Shown here piece after piece: positions 1 to 14,244 of a stretch of 64,000 nucleotides of DNA. The position numbers and the translations under genes were made by a program. Numbering within the stretch: position 1 is the stretch's first letter; each line of letters begins with the position of its first letter. This stretch comes from Atherix ibis (taxonomy: Eukaryota; Arthropoda; Insecta; Diptera; Athericidae). Location of the stretch: NCBI GenBank assembly GCA_958298945.1, contig OY282608.1:59248951-59312950 (forward strand). Direction: 5' to 3'. The notes under the pieces are model-generated. The model did no database searches. It saw only the letters and a list, made by a program, of their open reading frames with translations, and was not told the DNA's origin.

Positions 1-832
1 ACCAGCAAGCCAACAAGCCAACAAACGAACAAACCAAGAAACCAACAAACCAACAAGCCAACAAACCAACAAACCAACAAACCAACAAACCAACAAACCA
101 ACAAACCAATAAACCAACAAACAAACAAACAAACAAACCAACAAACAAACAAGCCAACAAGTAAATAAACCAACAAGCCAACAAGACAACAAGCCAAAAA
201 ACCAACAAGCCAACAAACGAACAAACCAACAAACCAACAAACCAACAAACCAACAAACGAACAAGCCAACAAACCAACAAACCAACAAACTAATAAACCA
301 ACAAACTAACAAACGAACAAACAAAAAAACCAACAAACCAAGAAACCAACAAACCAACAAGCCGATAAACCACCAAGCCAACAAACAAACAAAGCAACAA
401 ACCAACAAACCAACAAACAAATAAAGCAACAAACCAACAAGCAAACAAACCAACAAGCCAACAAACCAACAAACTAACAAACCAACAAACCAACATACCA
501 ACAAGCCAAAAAACCAACAAATGAAAAAACCAACAAACCAATAAACGAACAAACCAACAAGCCAACAAGCCAACAAACCAACAAGCCAACAAGCCAACAA
601 ACGAACAAACCAAGAAACCAACAAACCAACAAGCCAACAAACCAACAAACCAACAAACCAACAAACCAACAAACCAATAAACCAACAAACAAGCAAACAA
701 ACAAACCAACAAACCAACAAACAAACAAGCCAACAAGTAAATAAACCAACAAGCCAACAAGACAACAAGCCAAAAAACCAACAAGCCAACAAACGAACAA
801 ACCAACAAACCAACAAACCAACAAACCAACAA
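1..832. repeat. 576-bp offset duplication at the left edge
   Basis: Bases 1-256 match about 577-832 at a 576-bp offset (72 units). Shared landmarks are the CGAAC unit at 25 and 601, the rare GTAAATAAAC string at 161 and 737, and the following GACAACAAG and CCAAAAAA units. One visible difference is AGC at position 5 against AAC in the other copy. The match ends near 257/833, where the unit variants diverge. The left copy may begin before the window. Confidence 0.75.
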
Positions 833-864
833 ACCAACAAGCCAACAAACCAACAAGCCAACCA

Positions 865-3800
865 GCCAACAAACGAACAAACCAACAAACAAATAAACCA
901 ACAAACCAACAAACAAATAAACCAACAAACCAACAAACCAACAAACCAACAAACCAACAAACCAACAAACAAACAAACCAACAAACCAACAATCCAACAA
1001 ACCAAGAAACCAAGAAAGCAACAAACCAATAAGCCAACAAACCATCAAACCAACAAACCAACAAACCAACAAACAAACAAACCAATAAACCAACCAACAA
1101 ACAAACAAACAAACCAATAAACCAACAAACCAACAAACCAACAAGCCAACAAACCAACAAGCCAACAAGCCAACAAGCCATCACACCAACAAGCCAACAA
1201 ACGCACAAACCAACAAACCAACAAACCAACAAACCAACAAACCAACAAACCAACAAACCAACAAACCAACAAACCAACAAACCAACAAACCAACAAGCCA
1301 ACAAACCAACAAGCCAACAAATTAACAAACCAACAATCCAATAAACCAACAAACCAACAAACCAACAAACCAACAAACCAACAAGCCAACAAACCAAAAA
1401 ACCAACAAACCAACAAACCAACAAACCAACAAGCCAACAAACCAACAAGCCAACAAGCCAACAAACGAACAAACCAACAAACAAATAAACCAACAAACCA
1501 ACAAACAAATAAACCAACAAACCAACAAACCAACAAACCAACAAACCAACAAACCAACAAACAAACAAACCAACAAACCAACAATCCAACAAACCAAGAA
1601 ACCAAGAAAGCAACAAACCAATAAGCCAACAAACCATCAAACCAACAAACCAACAAACCAACAAACAAACAAACCAATAAACCAACCAACAAACAAACAA
1701 ACAAACCAATAAACCAACAAACCAACAAACCAACAAGCCAACAAACCAACAAGCCAACAAGCCAACAAACCAACAAACCAACAAACCAACAAACCAACAA
1801 GCCAACAAACCAACAAGCCAACAAGCCAACAAACGAACAAACCAACAAACAAATAAACCAACAAACCAACAAACAAATAAACCAACAAACCAACAAACCA
1901 ACAAACCAACAAACCAACAAACCAACAAACAAACAAACCAACAAACCAACAATCCAACAAACCAAGAAACCAAGAAAGCAACAAACCAATAAGCCAACAA
2001 ACCATCAAACCAACAAACCAACAAACCAACAAACAAACAAACCAATAAACCAACCAACAAACAAACAAACAAACCAATAAACCAACAAACCAACAAACCA
2101 ACAAGCCAACAAACCAACAAGCCAACAAGCCATCACACCAACAAGCCAACAAACGCACAAACCAACAAACCAACAAACCAACAAACCAACAAACCGACAC
2201 ACCAACAAGCCAACAAAGCAACAAACCAACAAACCAAGTAACCAACAAACCAACAAACCAACAAGCCAACAAGCCAACAAACCAACAAGCCAACAAACAA
2301 AGAAATGAACAAACCAACAAACCAACAAACATACAAACAAACAAACTAACAAACCAACAAACCAACAAACCAACAAACCAACAAACCAACAAACCAACAA
2401 ACCAACAAGCCAACAAACCAAAAAACCAACAAATCAACAAACCAACAAACCAACAAACCAACAAACAAACAAACCAACAAACCAACAAGCCAACAAACCT
2501 AGAAACCAACAAGCCAACAACCCAACAACCCAACAAGCCAACAAGCCAACAAACCAACAAACCAACAAGCCAACAAGCCAATAAACGAACAAACCAACAA
2601 GCCAACAAGCCAACAAACGAACAAACCAACAAACAAATAAACCAACAAACCAACAAACAAATAAACCAACAAACCAACAAACCAACAAACCAACAAACCA
2701 ACAAACCAACAAACAAACAAACCAACAAACCAACAATCCAACAAACCAAGAAACCAAGAAAGCAACAAACCAATAAGCCAACAAACCATCAAACCAACAA
2801 ACCAACAAACCAACAAACAAACAAACCAATAAACCAACCAACAAACAAACAAACAAACCAATAAACCAACAAACCAACAAACCAACAAGCCAACAAACCA
2901 ACAAGCCAACAAGCCAACAAGCCATCACACCAACAAGCCAACAAACGCACAAACCAACAAACCAACAAACCAACAAACCAACAAACCAACAAACCAACAA
3001 ACCAACAAACCAACAAACCAACAAGCCAACAAACCAACAAGCCAACAAATTAACAAACCAACAATCCAATAAACCAACAAACCAACAAACCAACAAACCA
3101 ACAAACCAACAAGCCAACAAACCAAAAAACCAACAAACCAACAAACCAACAAACCAACAAGCCAACAAACCAACAAGCCAACAAGCCAACAAACGAACAA
3201 ACCAACAAACAAATAAACCAACAAACCAACAAACAAATAAACCAACAAACCAACAAACCAACAAACCAACAAACCAACAAACCAACAAACAAACAAACCA
3301 ACAAACCAACAATCCAACAAACCAAGAAACCAAGAAAGCAACAAACCAATAAGCCAACAAACCATCAAACCAACAAACCAACAAACCAACAAACAAACAA
3401 ACCAATAAACCAACCAACAAACAAACAAACAAACCAATAAACCAACAAACCAACAAACCAACAAGCCAACAAACCAACAAGCCAACAAGCCAACAAACCA
3501 ACAAACCAACAAACCAACAAACCAACAAGCCAACAAACCAACAAGCCAACAAGCCAACAAACGAACAAACCAACAAACAAATAAACCAACAAACCAACAA
3601 ACAAATAAACCAACAAACCAACAAACCAACAAACCAACAAACCAACAAACCAACAAACAAACAAACCAACAAACCAACAATCCAACAAACCAAGAAACCA
3701 AGAAAGCAACAAACCAATAAGCCAACAAACCATCAAACCAACAAACCAACAAACCAACAAACAAACAAACCAATAAACCAACCAACAAACAAACAAACAA

Positions 3801-4313
3801 ACCAATAAACCAACAAACCAACAAACCAACAAGCCAACAAACCAACAAGCCAACAAGCCATCACACCAACAAGCCAACAAACGCACAAACCAACAAACCA
3901 ACAAACCAACAAACCAACAAACCGACACACCAACAAGCCAACAAAGCAACAAACCAACAAACCAAGTAACCAACAAACCAACAAACCAACAAGCCAACAA
4001 GCCAACAAACCAACAAGCCAACAAACAAAGAAATGAACAAACCAACAAACCAACAAACATACAAACAAACAAACTAACAAACCAACAAACCAACAAACCA
4101 ACAAACCAACAAACCAACAAACCAACAAACCAACAAGCCAACAAACCAAAAAACCAACAAATCAACAAACCAACAAACCAACAAACCAACAAACAAACAA
4201 ACCAACAAACCAACAAGCCAACAAACCTAGAAACCAACAAGCCAACAACCCAACAACCCAACAAGCCAACAAGCCAACAAACCAACAAACCAACAAGCCA
4301 ACAAGCCAATAAA
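865..4313. repeat. Tandem duplication of a ~1.74-kb composite unit
   Basis: About 865-2,585 is repeated at about 2,609-4,313 with the same order of variant units. The offset is 1,744 bp on the left (CGAAC at 873 and 2,617; CATCACACC at 1,179 and 2,923). It becomes 1,728 bp after the second copy loses two 8-bp units in the plain run between 1,210 and 1,320 (ATTAAC at 1,321 and 3,049; second CATCACACC at 2,131 and 3,859). Both copies end with an AACCCAACAACCC run, after which 2,585 continues ACGAAC and 4,313 continues ACCAAC. The two copies almost abut, which is the expected product of unequal exchange. Confidence 0.85.
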
Positions 4314-4696
4314 CCAACAAACGAAAAAACCAACAAACCAATAAACGAACAAACCAACAAGCCAACAAACCAACAAGCCAACAAAGCAACAAACCAACAA
4401 ACCAAGTAACCAACAAACCAACAAACCAACAAGCCAACAAGCCAACAAATCAACAAGCCAACAAACAAAGAAACGAACAAACCAACAAACCAAAAAACCA
4501 ACAAACCAACAAACCAATTAGCCAACAAACCAACAATCCAACAAACCAAGTAACCAGCAAGCCAAAAAACCAACAACCCAACAAACCAACAAACCAACAA
4601 ACCAACAAACCAACAAACCAACAAACCGACAAACCAATAAGTCAACAAACAAACAAGCCAACAAACCAACAAACCAACAAACCAACAAACCAACAA

Positions 4697-4705
4697 GCCC
4701 CCAAA
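4697..4705. other. CCCCCAAA unit with a C5 run
   Basis: The unit at 4,698-4,705 reads CCCCCAAA, two substitutions from consensus. It gives the only five-base C run I noticed. Array phase is unchanged. Confidence 0.8.
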
Positions 4706-6629
4706 CGAACAAACCAACAAACCAACAAACCAACAAGCCAACAAACCAACAAACCAAGAAACCAACAAACAAACAAACCAACAAGCCTACAAACCAACAA
4801 ACCAACAAACCAGCAAACCATCAAACCAACAAACCAACAAACGAACAAACGAACAAACCAACAAACCAACAAACTAACAAACCAACAAACCCACAAACCA
4901 ACAAACCAACAAACCAACAAACGAACAAACCAACCAACCAATAAACCAACAAGCCAACAAACAAACAAATCTACAAACAAACAAACCAACAAAACAACAA
5001 ACCAACAAACCAACAAACGAACAAACAAACGAACCAACAAACCAACAAACAAATAAACCAACAAACCAACAAACCAACAAACCAACAAACCAACAAACCA
5101 ACAAACCAACAAACAAACAAACCAACAAACCAACAAACCAACAAAACAACAAACCAACACACCAACAAACCAACAAGCCAACAAACCAACAAACCAACAA
5201 ACCAACAAACCCGCAAACGAACAAACAAACAAACCAACAAGCCAACAAACCTAGCAACCAACAAACCAACAAACCAATAAACGAACAAACCAACAAACCA
5301 GCAAGCCAACAAACGAACAATTCAACAAACAAACAAACCAACAAACCAACAAACAAACAAACCAACAAACTAACAAAACAACAAACTAACAAACGAACAA
5401 ACCAACAAACCAACAAACCAACAAACCAACAAACAAACAATCAAATAAACCAATAAACCAACAAACCAACAAACCAACAAACCAACAAGCCAACAAACCA
5501 ACAAGCCAACAAACAAATAAACCAACAAACCAACAAACTAACAAACAAATAAACCAACAAACCAACAAGCCAACAAGCCAACAAACCAACAAACAAACAA
5601 ACCAACAAACCAACATACCAACAAGCCAACAAACCAACAAACGAAAAAACCAACAAACCGATAAACGAACAAACCAACAAGCCAACAAGCCAACAAACCA
5701 ACAAGCCAACAAGCCAACAAACGAACAAACCAACAAAGAAATAAACCAACAAACCAACAAACAAATAAACCAACAAACCAACAAACCAACAAACCAACAA
5801 ACCACCAAACCAACAAACCAACAAACCAACAAACCAACAAACCAACAAACCAAGAAACCAAGAAACCAAGAAACCAACAAGCCAACAAACCATTAAACCA
5901 ACAAACCAACAAACCAACAAACCAACAAACCAACAAACCAACAAACCAATAAACCAAAAAACAAACAAACAAACAAACCAACAAACCAACAAACCAACAA
6001 GTCAACAAACCAACAAGCCAACAAGCCAACAAACCAACAAACAAACAAACGAACAAACCAACAAGCCAACAAACCAACAAGCCAACAAAGCAACAAGCCA
6101 ACAAACCAAGTAACCAACAAAACAACAAACCAACAAGCCAACAAGCCAACAAACCAAAAAGCCAACAAGCCAACAAACCAACAAGCCAACAAACAAAGAA
6201 ACGAACAAACCAACAAACCAACAAACCAACAAACGAACAAACCAACAAACCAACAAACCAACAAACCAACAAACCAACAAACCAACAAACCAACAAACCA
6301 ACAAACCAACAAACCAACAAACCAACAAGCCAACAAACCAAAAAACCAACAAATCAACAAACCAACAAACCAACAAACCAACAAACCAACAAACCAACAA
6401 ACCAACAAACCAACAAACCAACAAACCAGCAAGCCAACAAACCAACAAGCCAACAAACCTAGAAACCAACAAGCCAACAAGCCAACAAGCCAACAAACCA
6501 ACAAACCAACAAGCTAACAAGCCAATAAACCAACAAGCCAACAAATCAACAAGCCAACAAACCAACAAACCAAAAAACCAACAAACCAACAAACCAACTA
6601 GCCAACAAACCAACAAACAAACAAACCAA

Positions 6630-6643
6630 GTAACCAGGGAGCC
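6630..6643. other. GTAACCAGGGAGCC site with a + strand GGG
   Basis: GGG at 6,637-6,639 is the only run of three G I noticed on the + strand. It follows a CCAAGTAA unit. It looks like local point mutation, not an insertion, because the spacing to the flanking units is kept. Confidence 0.75.
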
Positions 6644-8219
6644 AAAAAACCAACAACCCAACAAACCAACAAACCAACAAACCAACAAACAAACAAACCA
6701 AAAAACCAACAAGCCAATAACCGAACAAGCCAACAAACCAACAAACCAACAAACGAACAAACCAACAAACCAACAAGCCAACAAACGAACAAACCAACAA
6801 ACCAACAAACCAACAAGCCAACAAACCAACAAACCAACAAACCAAGAAACCAACAAACAAACAAACCAACAAGCCAACAAACCAACAAACCAACAAACCA
6901 ACAAACCAACAAACCAACAAACGAACAAACCAACAAACCAACAAACAAACGAACAAACAAACCAACAAACAAATAAACCAACAAACCAACAAACCAACAA
7001 ACCAACATACCAACAAACCAACAAACCAACAAACCAACAAACAAACAAACCAACAAGCCAACAAACCAACAAACCAACAAACCCGCAAACGAACAAACAA
7101 ACAAACCAACAAGCCAACAAACCTAGCAACCAACAAGCCAACAAGCCAACAAATCAACAAACCAACAAACCAACAAACCAACAAACCAACAAACCAACAA
7201 ACCAATTAACCAACAAACCAACAAACCAACAAACCAACAAACCAACAAGCCAACAATTCAAAAAACCAGCAAACCGACAAACCAACAAACCAACAAGCCC
7301 ACAAACCAACAAACCAACAAACCAGCAAGCCAACAAGCTAACAAACCAACAAACAAACAAACCAACAAACCAACAAACCAAGAAACCAACAAACCAACAA
7401 ACCAACAAACCAACAAACCAACAAACGAACAAACCAACAAACCAACAAGCCAACAAACGAACAATTCAACAAACAAACAAACGAACAAACCAACAAACCA
7501 ACAAAACAACAAACTAAAAAACGAACAAACCAACAAACCAACAAACCAACAAACCAACAAGCCAACAAGCCAACAAACCACCAAGCCAACAAACGAACAA
7601 ACCAACAAACCAACAAACCAACAAACCAACAAACGAACAAACAAACGAACCAACAAACCAACAAACAAATAAACCAACAAACCAACAAACCAACAAACCA
7701 ACAAACCAACAAACCAACAAATTAACAAACCAACAAACCAACAAACCAACAAACCAACAAGCCAACAAACCAACAAACCAACAAACCCGCAACCGAACAA
7801 ACAAACAAACAAACAAGCCAACAAACCTAGAAACCAACAAGCCAACAAGCCAACAAACCAACAAACCAACAAACCAACAGACCAACAAACCAACAAACCA
7901 ACAATCCAATAAACCAACAAACCAACAAACCAACAAACCCACAAGCCAACAAACCAAAAAACCAACAAACCGACAAACCAACAAGCCAACAACCCAACAA
8001 GCCAACAAACCAACAAGCCAACAAGCCAACAAACGAACAAACCAACAAAGAAATAAACCAACAAACCAACAAACAAATAAACCAACAAACCAACAAACCA
8101 ACAAACCAACAAACCAACAAACCACCAAACCAACAAACCAACAAACCAACAAACCAACAAACCAACAAACCAAGAAACCAAGAAACCAAGAAACCAACAA
8201 GCCAACAAACCATTAAACC

Positions 8220-10057
8220 AACAAACCAACAAACCAACAAACCAACAAACCAACAAACCAACAAACCAACAAACCAACAAACCAACAAACCAACAAGCCA
8301 ACAAACCAACAAACCAACAAACCCGCAAACGAACACACAAACAAACCAACAAGCCAACAAACCTAGAAATTAACAAGCAAACAAGCCAACAAACCAACAA
8401 ACCAACAAACCAACAAACCAACAAACCAACAAACCAATAAACGAACAAACCAACAAACCAACAAGCCAACAAACCAAAAAACGAACAAACCGACTAACCC
8501 AACAAACCAACAAACCAACAAACCAACAAACCAACAAGCCAACAAACAAACAAACCAACAAACAAACAAACCCAGAAACCAACAAACCAAGAAACCAACA
8601 AACCAACAAACCAACAAGCGAACAAACCAACAAACCAACAAGCTAACAAACGAACAATTCAACAAACAAACAAACCAACAAACCAAGAAACCAACAAACC
8701 AACAAACCAACAAACCAACAAACCAACAAAACAACAAACTAACAAACGAACAAACCAACAAACCAACAAACCAACAAACCAACAAGCCAACAAACCAACA
8801 AACCACCAAGCCAACAAACGAACAAACCAACAAACCAACAAACTAACAAACCAACAAACCAGCAAGCCAACAAATCAAAAAACCAACAAACCAACAAACC
8901 AACAAACCAACAAACAAACAAACCAACAAACCAACAAGCCAACAAACCAACAAACCAACAAATCAACAAGCCAACAAACCAACAAGCCAACAAACCAACA
9001 AACCAACAAACCAACAAACCAACAAGCCAACAAGCCAACAAACCAACAAGCCAACAATCCAACAACCAACAAGCCAACAAACAAAGAAACGAACAAACCA
9101 ACAAACCAACCAACCAACAAACGAACAAACCAACAAACCAACAAACCAACAAACCAACAAACCAACAAACCAACAAACCAACAAACCAACAAACCAACAA
9201 CCCAACAAACCAAAAAACCAACAAATCAACAAACCAACAAACCAACAAACCAACAAACCAACAAACCAACAAACCAACAAACCAACAAACCAACAAGCCA
9301 ACAAACCAACAAACCAACAAACCCGCAAACGAACAAACAAACAAACCAACAAGCCAACAAACCAAGAAATTAACAAGCAAACAAGCCAACAAACCAACAA
9401 ACCAACAAACCAACAAACCAACAAACCAACAAACCAATAAACGAACAAACCAACAAACCAACAAGCCAACAAACCAAAAAACGAACAAACCGACTAACCC
9501 AACAAACCAACAAACCAACAAACCAACAAACCAACAAGCCAACAAACAAACAAACCAACAAACAAACAAACCAAGAAACCAACAAACCAAGAAACCAACA
9601 AACCAACAAACCAACAAGCGAACAAACCAACAAACCAACAAGCTAACAAACGAACAATTCAACAAACAAACAAACCAACAAACCAAGAAACCAACAAACC
9701 AACAAACCAACAAACCAACAAACCAACAAAACAACAAACTAACAAACGAACAAACCAACAAACCAACAAACCAACAAACCAACAAGACAACAAACCAACA
9801 AACCACCAAGCCAACAAACGAACAAACCAACAAACCAACAAACTAACAAACCAACAAACCAGCAAGCCAACAAATCAAAAAACCAACAAACCAACAAACC
9901 AACAAACCAACAAACAAACAAACCAACAAACCAACAAGCCAACAAACCAACAAACCAACAAATCAACAAGCCAACAAACCAACAAGCCAACAAACCAACA
10001 AACCAACAAACCAACAAACCAACAAGCCAACAAGCCAACAAACCAACAAGCCAACAA
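8220..10057. repeat. 1,000-bp offset duplication
   Basis: About 8,220-9,057 is repeated at 9,220-10,057. The offset is exactly 1,000 bp (125 units). Anchors are ACCCGCAA at 8,321/9,321, AAATTAACAAGC at 8,368/9,368, the frame-slipped CGACTAACCC at 8,491/9,491 and AATCAAAAAACC near 8,873/9,873. Copy differences are few: ACACAC against ACAAAC near 8,335, ACCTAG against ACCAAG near 8,361, and GCC against GAC near 8,785/9,785. Copies part at 9,056/10,056 (AATCC against AAGCC). Confidence 0.85.
8490..8500. other. Frame-slipped unit CCGACTAACCC (one of five copies)
   Basis: An extra C after CCGACTAA shifts the 8-bp phase by one base. The same slip occurs at 9,490 and 15,151, and as CCGTCTAACCC at 12,212 and 13,830. 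Because it is a rare compound change, its five occurrences are likely copies of one event and trace block duplication. Confidence 0.85.
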
Positions 10058-11000
10058 GCCAACAAACCAACAAGCCAACAAACGAGCAAACCAACAAACC
10101 AACAAACCAACAAACCAACAAACCAACAAACCAACAAACCAACAAGCCAACAAACCAACAAGCCAACAAACCAACAAACCAACAAACCAACAAACCAACA
10201 AACCAACAAGCCAACAAGCCAACAAACCAACAATCCAACAAGCCAACTAGCCAATAAACCAACAAGCCAACAAACGAACAAACCAACAAACCAACAAACC
10301 AACAAAGCAACAAACCAACAAACCAATAAACCAACAAACAAATAAACCAACAAACCAACAAACCAAGAAACCAACAAACCAACAAACCAACAAACCAAGA
10401 AACCAACAAACCAACAAACCAACAAACCAACAAACCAAAAAACCAACAAGCCAATAAACGAACAAGCCAACAAACCAACAAACCAACAAACGAACAAACC
10501 AACAAACCAACAAGCCAACAAACGAACAAACCAACAAACCAACAAACCAACAAGCCAACAAACCAACAAACCAACAAACCAAGAAACCAACAAACAAACA
10601 AACCAACAAGCCAACAAACCAACAAACCAACAAACCAACAAACCAACAAACCAACAAACGAACAAACCAACAAACCAACAAACAAACGAACAAACAAACC
10701 AACAAACAAATAAACCAACAAACCAACAAACCAACAAACCAACATACCAACAAACCAACAAACCAACAAACCAACAAACCAACAAACAAACAAACCAACA
10801 AGCCAACAAACCAACAAACCAACAAACCAACAAACCCGCAAACGAACAAACAAACAAACCAACAAGCCAACAAACCTAGCAACCAACAAGCCAACAAGCC
10901 AACAAATCAACAAACCAACAAACCAACAAACCAACAAACCAACAAACCAATTAACCAACAAACCAACAAACCAACAAACCAACAAACCAACAAGCCAACA

Positions 11001-14000
11001 ATTCAAAAAACCAGCAAACCGACAAACCAACAAACCAACAAGCCCACAAACCAACAAACCAACAAACCAGCAAGCCAACAAGCTAACAAACCAACAAACA
11101 AACAAACCAACAAACCAACAAACCAAGAAACCAACAAACCAACAAACCAACAAACGAACAAACCAACAAACCAACAAGCCAACAAACGAACAATTCAACA
11201 AACAAACAAACGAACAAACCAACAAACCAACAAACCAACAAAACAACAAACTAAAAAACGAACAAACCAACAAACCAACAAACCAACAAACCAACAAGCC
11301 AACAAGCCAACAAACCACCAAGCCAACAAACGAACAAACCAACAAACCAACAAACCAACAAACCAACAAACGAAAAAAACAAACGAACCTACAAACCAAC
11401 AAACAAATAAACCAACAAACCAACAAACCAACAAACCAACAAACCAACAAACCAACAAATTAACAAACCAACAAACCAACAAACCAACAAACCAACAAGC
11501 CAACAAACCAACAAACCAACAAACCCGCAACCGAACAAACAAACAAACAAACAAGCCAACAAACCTAGAAACCAACAAGCCAACATGCCAACAAACCAAC
11601 AAACCAACAAACCAACAAACCAACAGACCAACAAACCAACAAACCAACAATCCAATAAACCAACAAACCAACAAACCAACAAACCCACAAGCCAACAAAC
11701 CAAAAAACCAACAAACCGACAAACCAACAAGCCAACAAAGCAACAAACCAACAAACCAACAAACCAACAAACCAACAAGCCAACAATCCAACAAACCAAC
11801 AAGCCAACAAATAAAGAAACGAACAAACCAACAAACCAACCAACCAACAAACGAACAAACCAACAAACCAACAAACCAACAAACCAACAAACCAACAAAC
11901 CAACAAACCAACAAACCAACAACCCAACAAACCAAAAAACCAACAAATCAACAAACCAACAAACCAACAAACCAACAAACCAACAAACCAACAAACCAAC
12001 AAACCAACAAACCAACAAGCCAACAAACCAACAAACCAACAAACCCGCAAACGAACAAACAAACAAACCAACAAGCCAACAAACCTAGAAACCAACAAGC
12101 AAACAAGCCAACAAACCAACAAACCAACAAACCAACAAACCAACAAACTAACAAACCAATAAACGAACAAACCAACAAACCAACAAACCAACAAACCAAA
12201 AAACGAACAAACCGTCTAACCCAACAAACCAACAAACCAACAAACCAACAAACCAACAAGCCAACAAACAAACAAACCAACAAACAAACAAACCAAGAAA
12301 CCAACAAACCAAGAAACCAACAAACCAACAAACCAACAACCGAACAAACCAACAAACCAACAAGCTAACAAACGAACAATTCAACAAACAAACAAACCAA
12401 CAAACCAAGAAACCAACAAACCAACAAACCAACAAACCAACAAAACAACAAACTAACAAACGAACAAACCAACAAACCAACAAACTAACAAACCAACAAA
12501 CCAGCAAGCCAACAAATCAAAAAACCAACAAACCAACAAACCAACAAACCAACAAACAAACAAACCAACAAACCAACAAGCCAACAAACCAACAAACCAA
12601 CAAATCAACAAGCCAACAATTCAAAAAACCAGCAAACCGACAAACCAACAAACCAACAAGCCCACAAACCAACAAACCAACAAACCAGCAAGCCAACAAG
12701 CTAACAAACCAACAAACAAACAAACCAACAAACCAACAAACCAAGAAACCAACAAACCAACAAACCAACAAACGAACAAACCAACAAACCAACAAGCCAA
12801 CAAACGAACAATTCAACAAACAAACAAACGAACAAACCAACAAACCAACAAACCAACAAAACAACAAACTAAAAAACGAACAAACCAACAAACCAACAAA
12901 CCAACAAACCAACAAGCCAACAAGCCAACAAACCACCAAGCCAACAAACGAACAAACCAACAAACCAACAAACCAACAAACCAACAAACGAAAAAAACAA
13001 ACGAACCAACAAACCAACAAACAAATAAACCAACAAACCAACAAACCAACAAACCAACAAACCAACAAACCAACAAATTAACAAACCAACAAACCAACAA
13101 ACCAACAAACCAACAAGCCAACAAACCAACAAACCAACAAACCCGCAACCGAACAAACAAACAAACAAACAAGCCAACAAACCTAGAAACCAACAAGCCA
13201 ACATGCCAACAAACCAACAAACCAACAAACCAACAAACCAACAGACCAACAAACCAACAAACCAACAATCCAATAAACCAACAAACCAACAAACCAACAA
13301 ACCCACAAGCCAACAAACCAAAAAACCAACAAACCGACAAACCAACAAGCCAACAAAGCAACAAACCAACAAACCAACAAACCAACAAACCAACAAGCCA
13401 ACAATCCAACAAACCAACAAGCCAACAAACAAAGAAACGAACAAACCAACAAACCAACCAACCAACAAACGAACAAACCAACAAACCAACAAACCAACAA
13501 ACCAACAAACCAACAAACCAACAAACCAACAAACCAACAACCCAACAAACCAAAAAACCAACAAATCAACAAACCAACAAACCAACAAACCAACAAACCA
13601 ACAAACCAACAAACCAACAAACCAACAAACCAACAAGCCAACAAACCAACAAACCAACAAACCCGCAAACGAACAAACAAACAAACCAACAAGCCAACAA
13701 ACCTAGAAACCAACAAGCAAACAAGCCAACAAACCAACAAACCAACAAACCAACAAACCAACAAACCAACAAACCAATAAACGAACAAACCAACAAACCA
13801 ACAAGCCAACAAACCAAAAAACGAACAAACCGTCTAACCCAACAAACCAACAAACCAACAAACCAACAAACCAACAAGCCAACAAACAAACAAACCAACA
13901 AACAAACAAACCAAGAAACCAACAAACCAAGAAACCAACAAACCAACAAACCAACAACCGAACAAACCAACAAACCAACAAGCTAACAAACGAACAATTC

Positions 14001-14244
14001 AACAAACAAACAAACCAACAAACCAAGAAACCAACAAACCAACAAACCAACAAACCAACAAACCAACAAAACAACAAACTAACAAACGAACAAACCAACA
14101 AACCAACAAACTAACAAACCAACAAACCAGCAAGCCAACAAATCAAAAAACCAACAAACCAACAAACCAACAAACCAACAAACAAACAAACCAACAAACC
14201 AACAAGCCAACAAACCAACAAACCAACAAATCAACAAGCCAACA
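11001..14244. repeat. Tandem duplication, 1,618-bp unit
   Basis: Copy 1 is 11,001-12,618 and copy 2 is 12,619 to about 14,244. The junction is visible: copy 1 ends ...CAAGCCAACA and is joined directly to ATTCAAAAAACC, the same string that starts copy 1. The offset is 1,618 bp and becomes 1,626 bp after copy 2 gains one unit near 14,060. Both copies carry the same A7 frame slip (11,373-11,379 and 12,991-12,997) and the CGTCTAACCC slip (12,213 and 13,831). I see only a handful of substitutions (for example near 11,390, 11,811, 12,148 and 12,183), so the event looks recent. Confidence 0.9.

Larger units (their letters stand above)
1..4313. repeat. Array neighbourhood A (tag AATCCAACAAACCAAGAAAC)
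   Basis: This part is defined by a recurrent composite tag: AATCCAAC, then two CCAAGAAA-type units, an AGCAAC unit, CCAATAAG and CCATCAAA. The T of AATCC lies at 993, 1585, 1953, 2737, 3313 and 3681. The spacings are 592, 368, 784, 576 and 368 bp, all multiples of 8. A second tag, CATCACACC followed by ACGCAC, occurs near 1179, 2131, 2923 and 3859. I did not notice these tags elsewhere in the window. No gene is present; open frames here are shadows of the repeat. Confidence 0.8.

Noticed and set aside
11585..13706. Two identical 167-codon + strand frames at 11,585-12,088 and 13,203-13,706, as possible conserved paralogues
   Set aside because: Their identity comes from the 1,618-bp tandem duplication of satellite. 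The flanking non-frame sequence is equally conserved.
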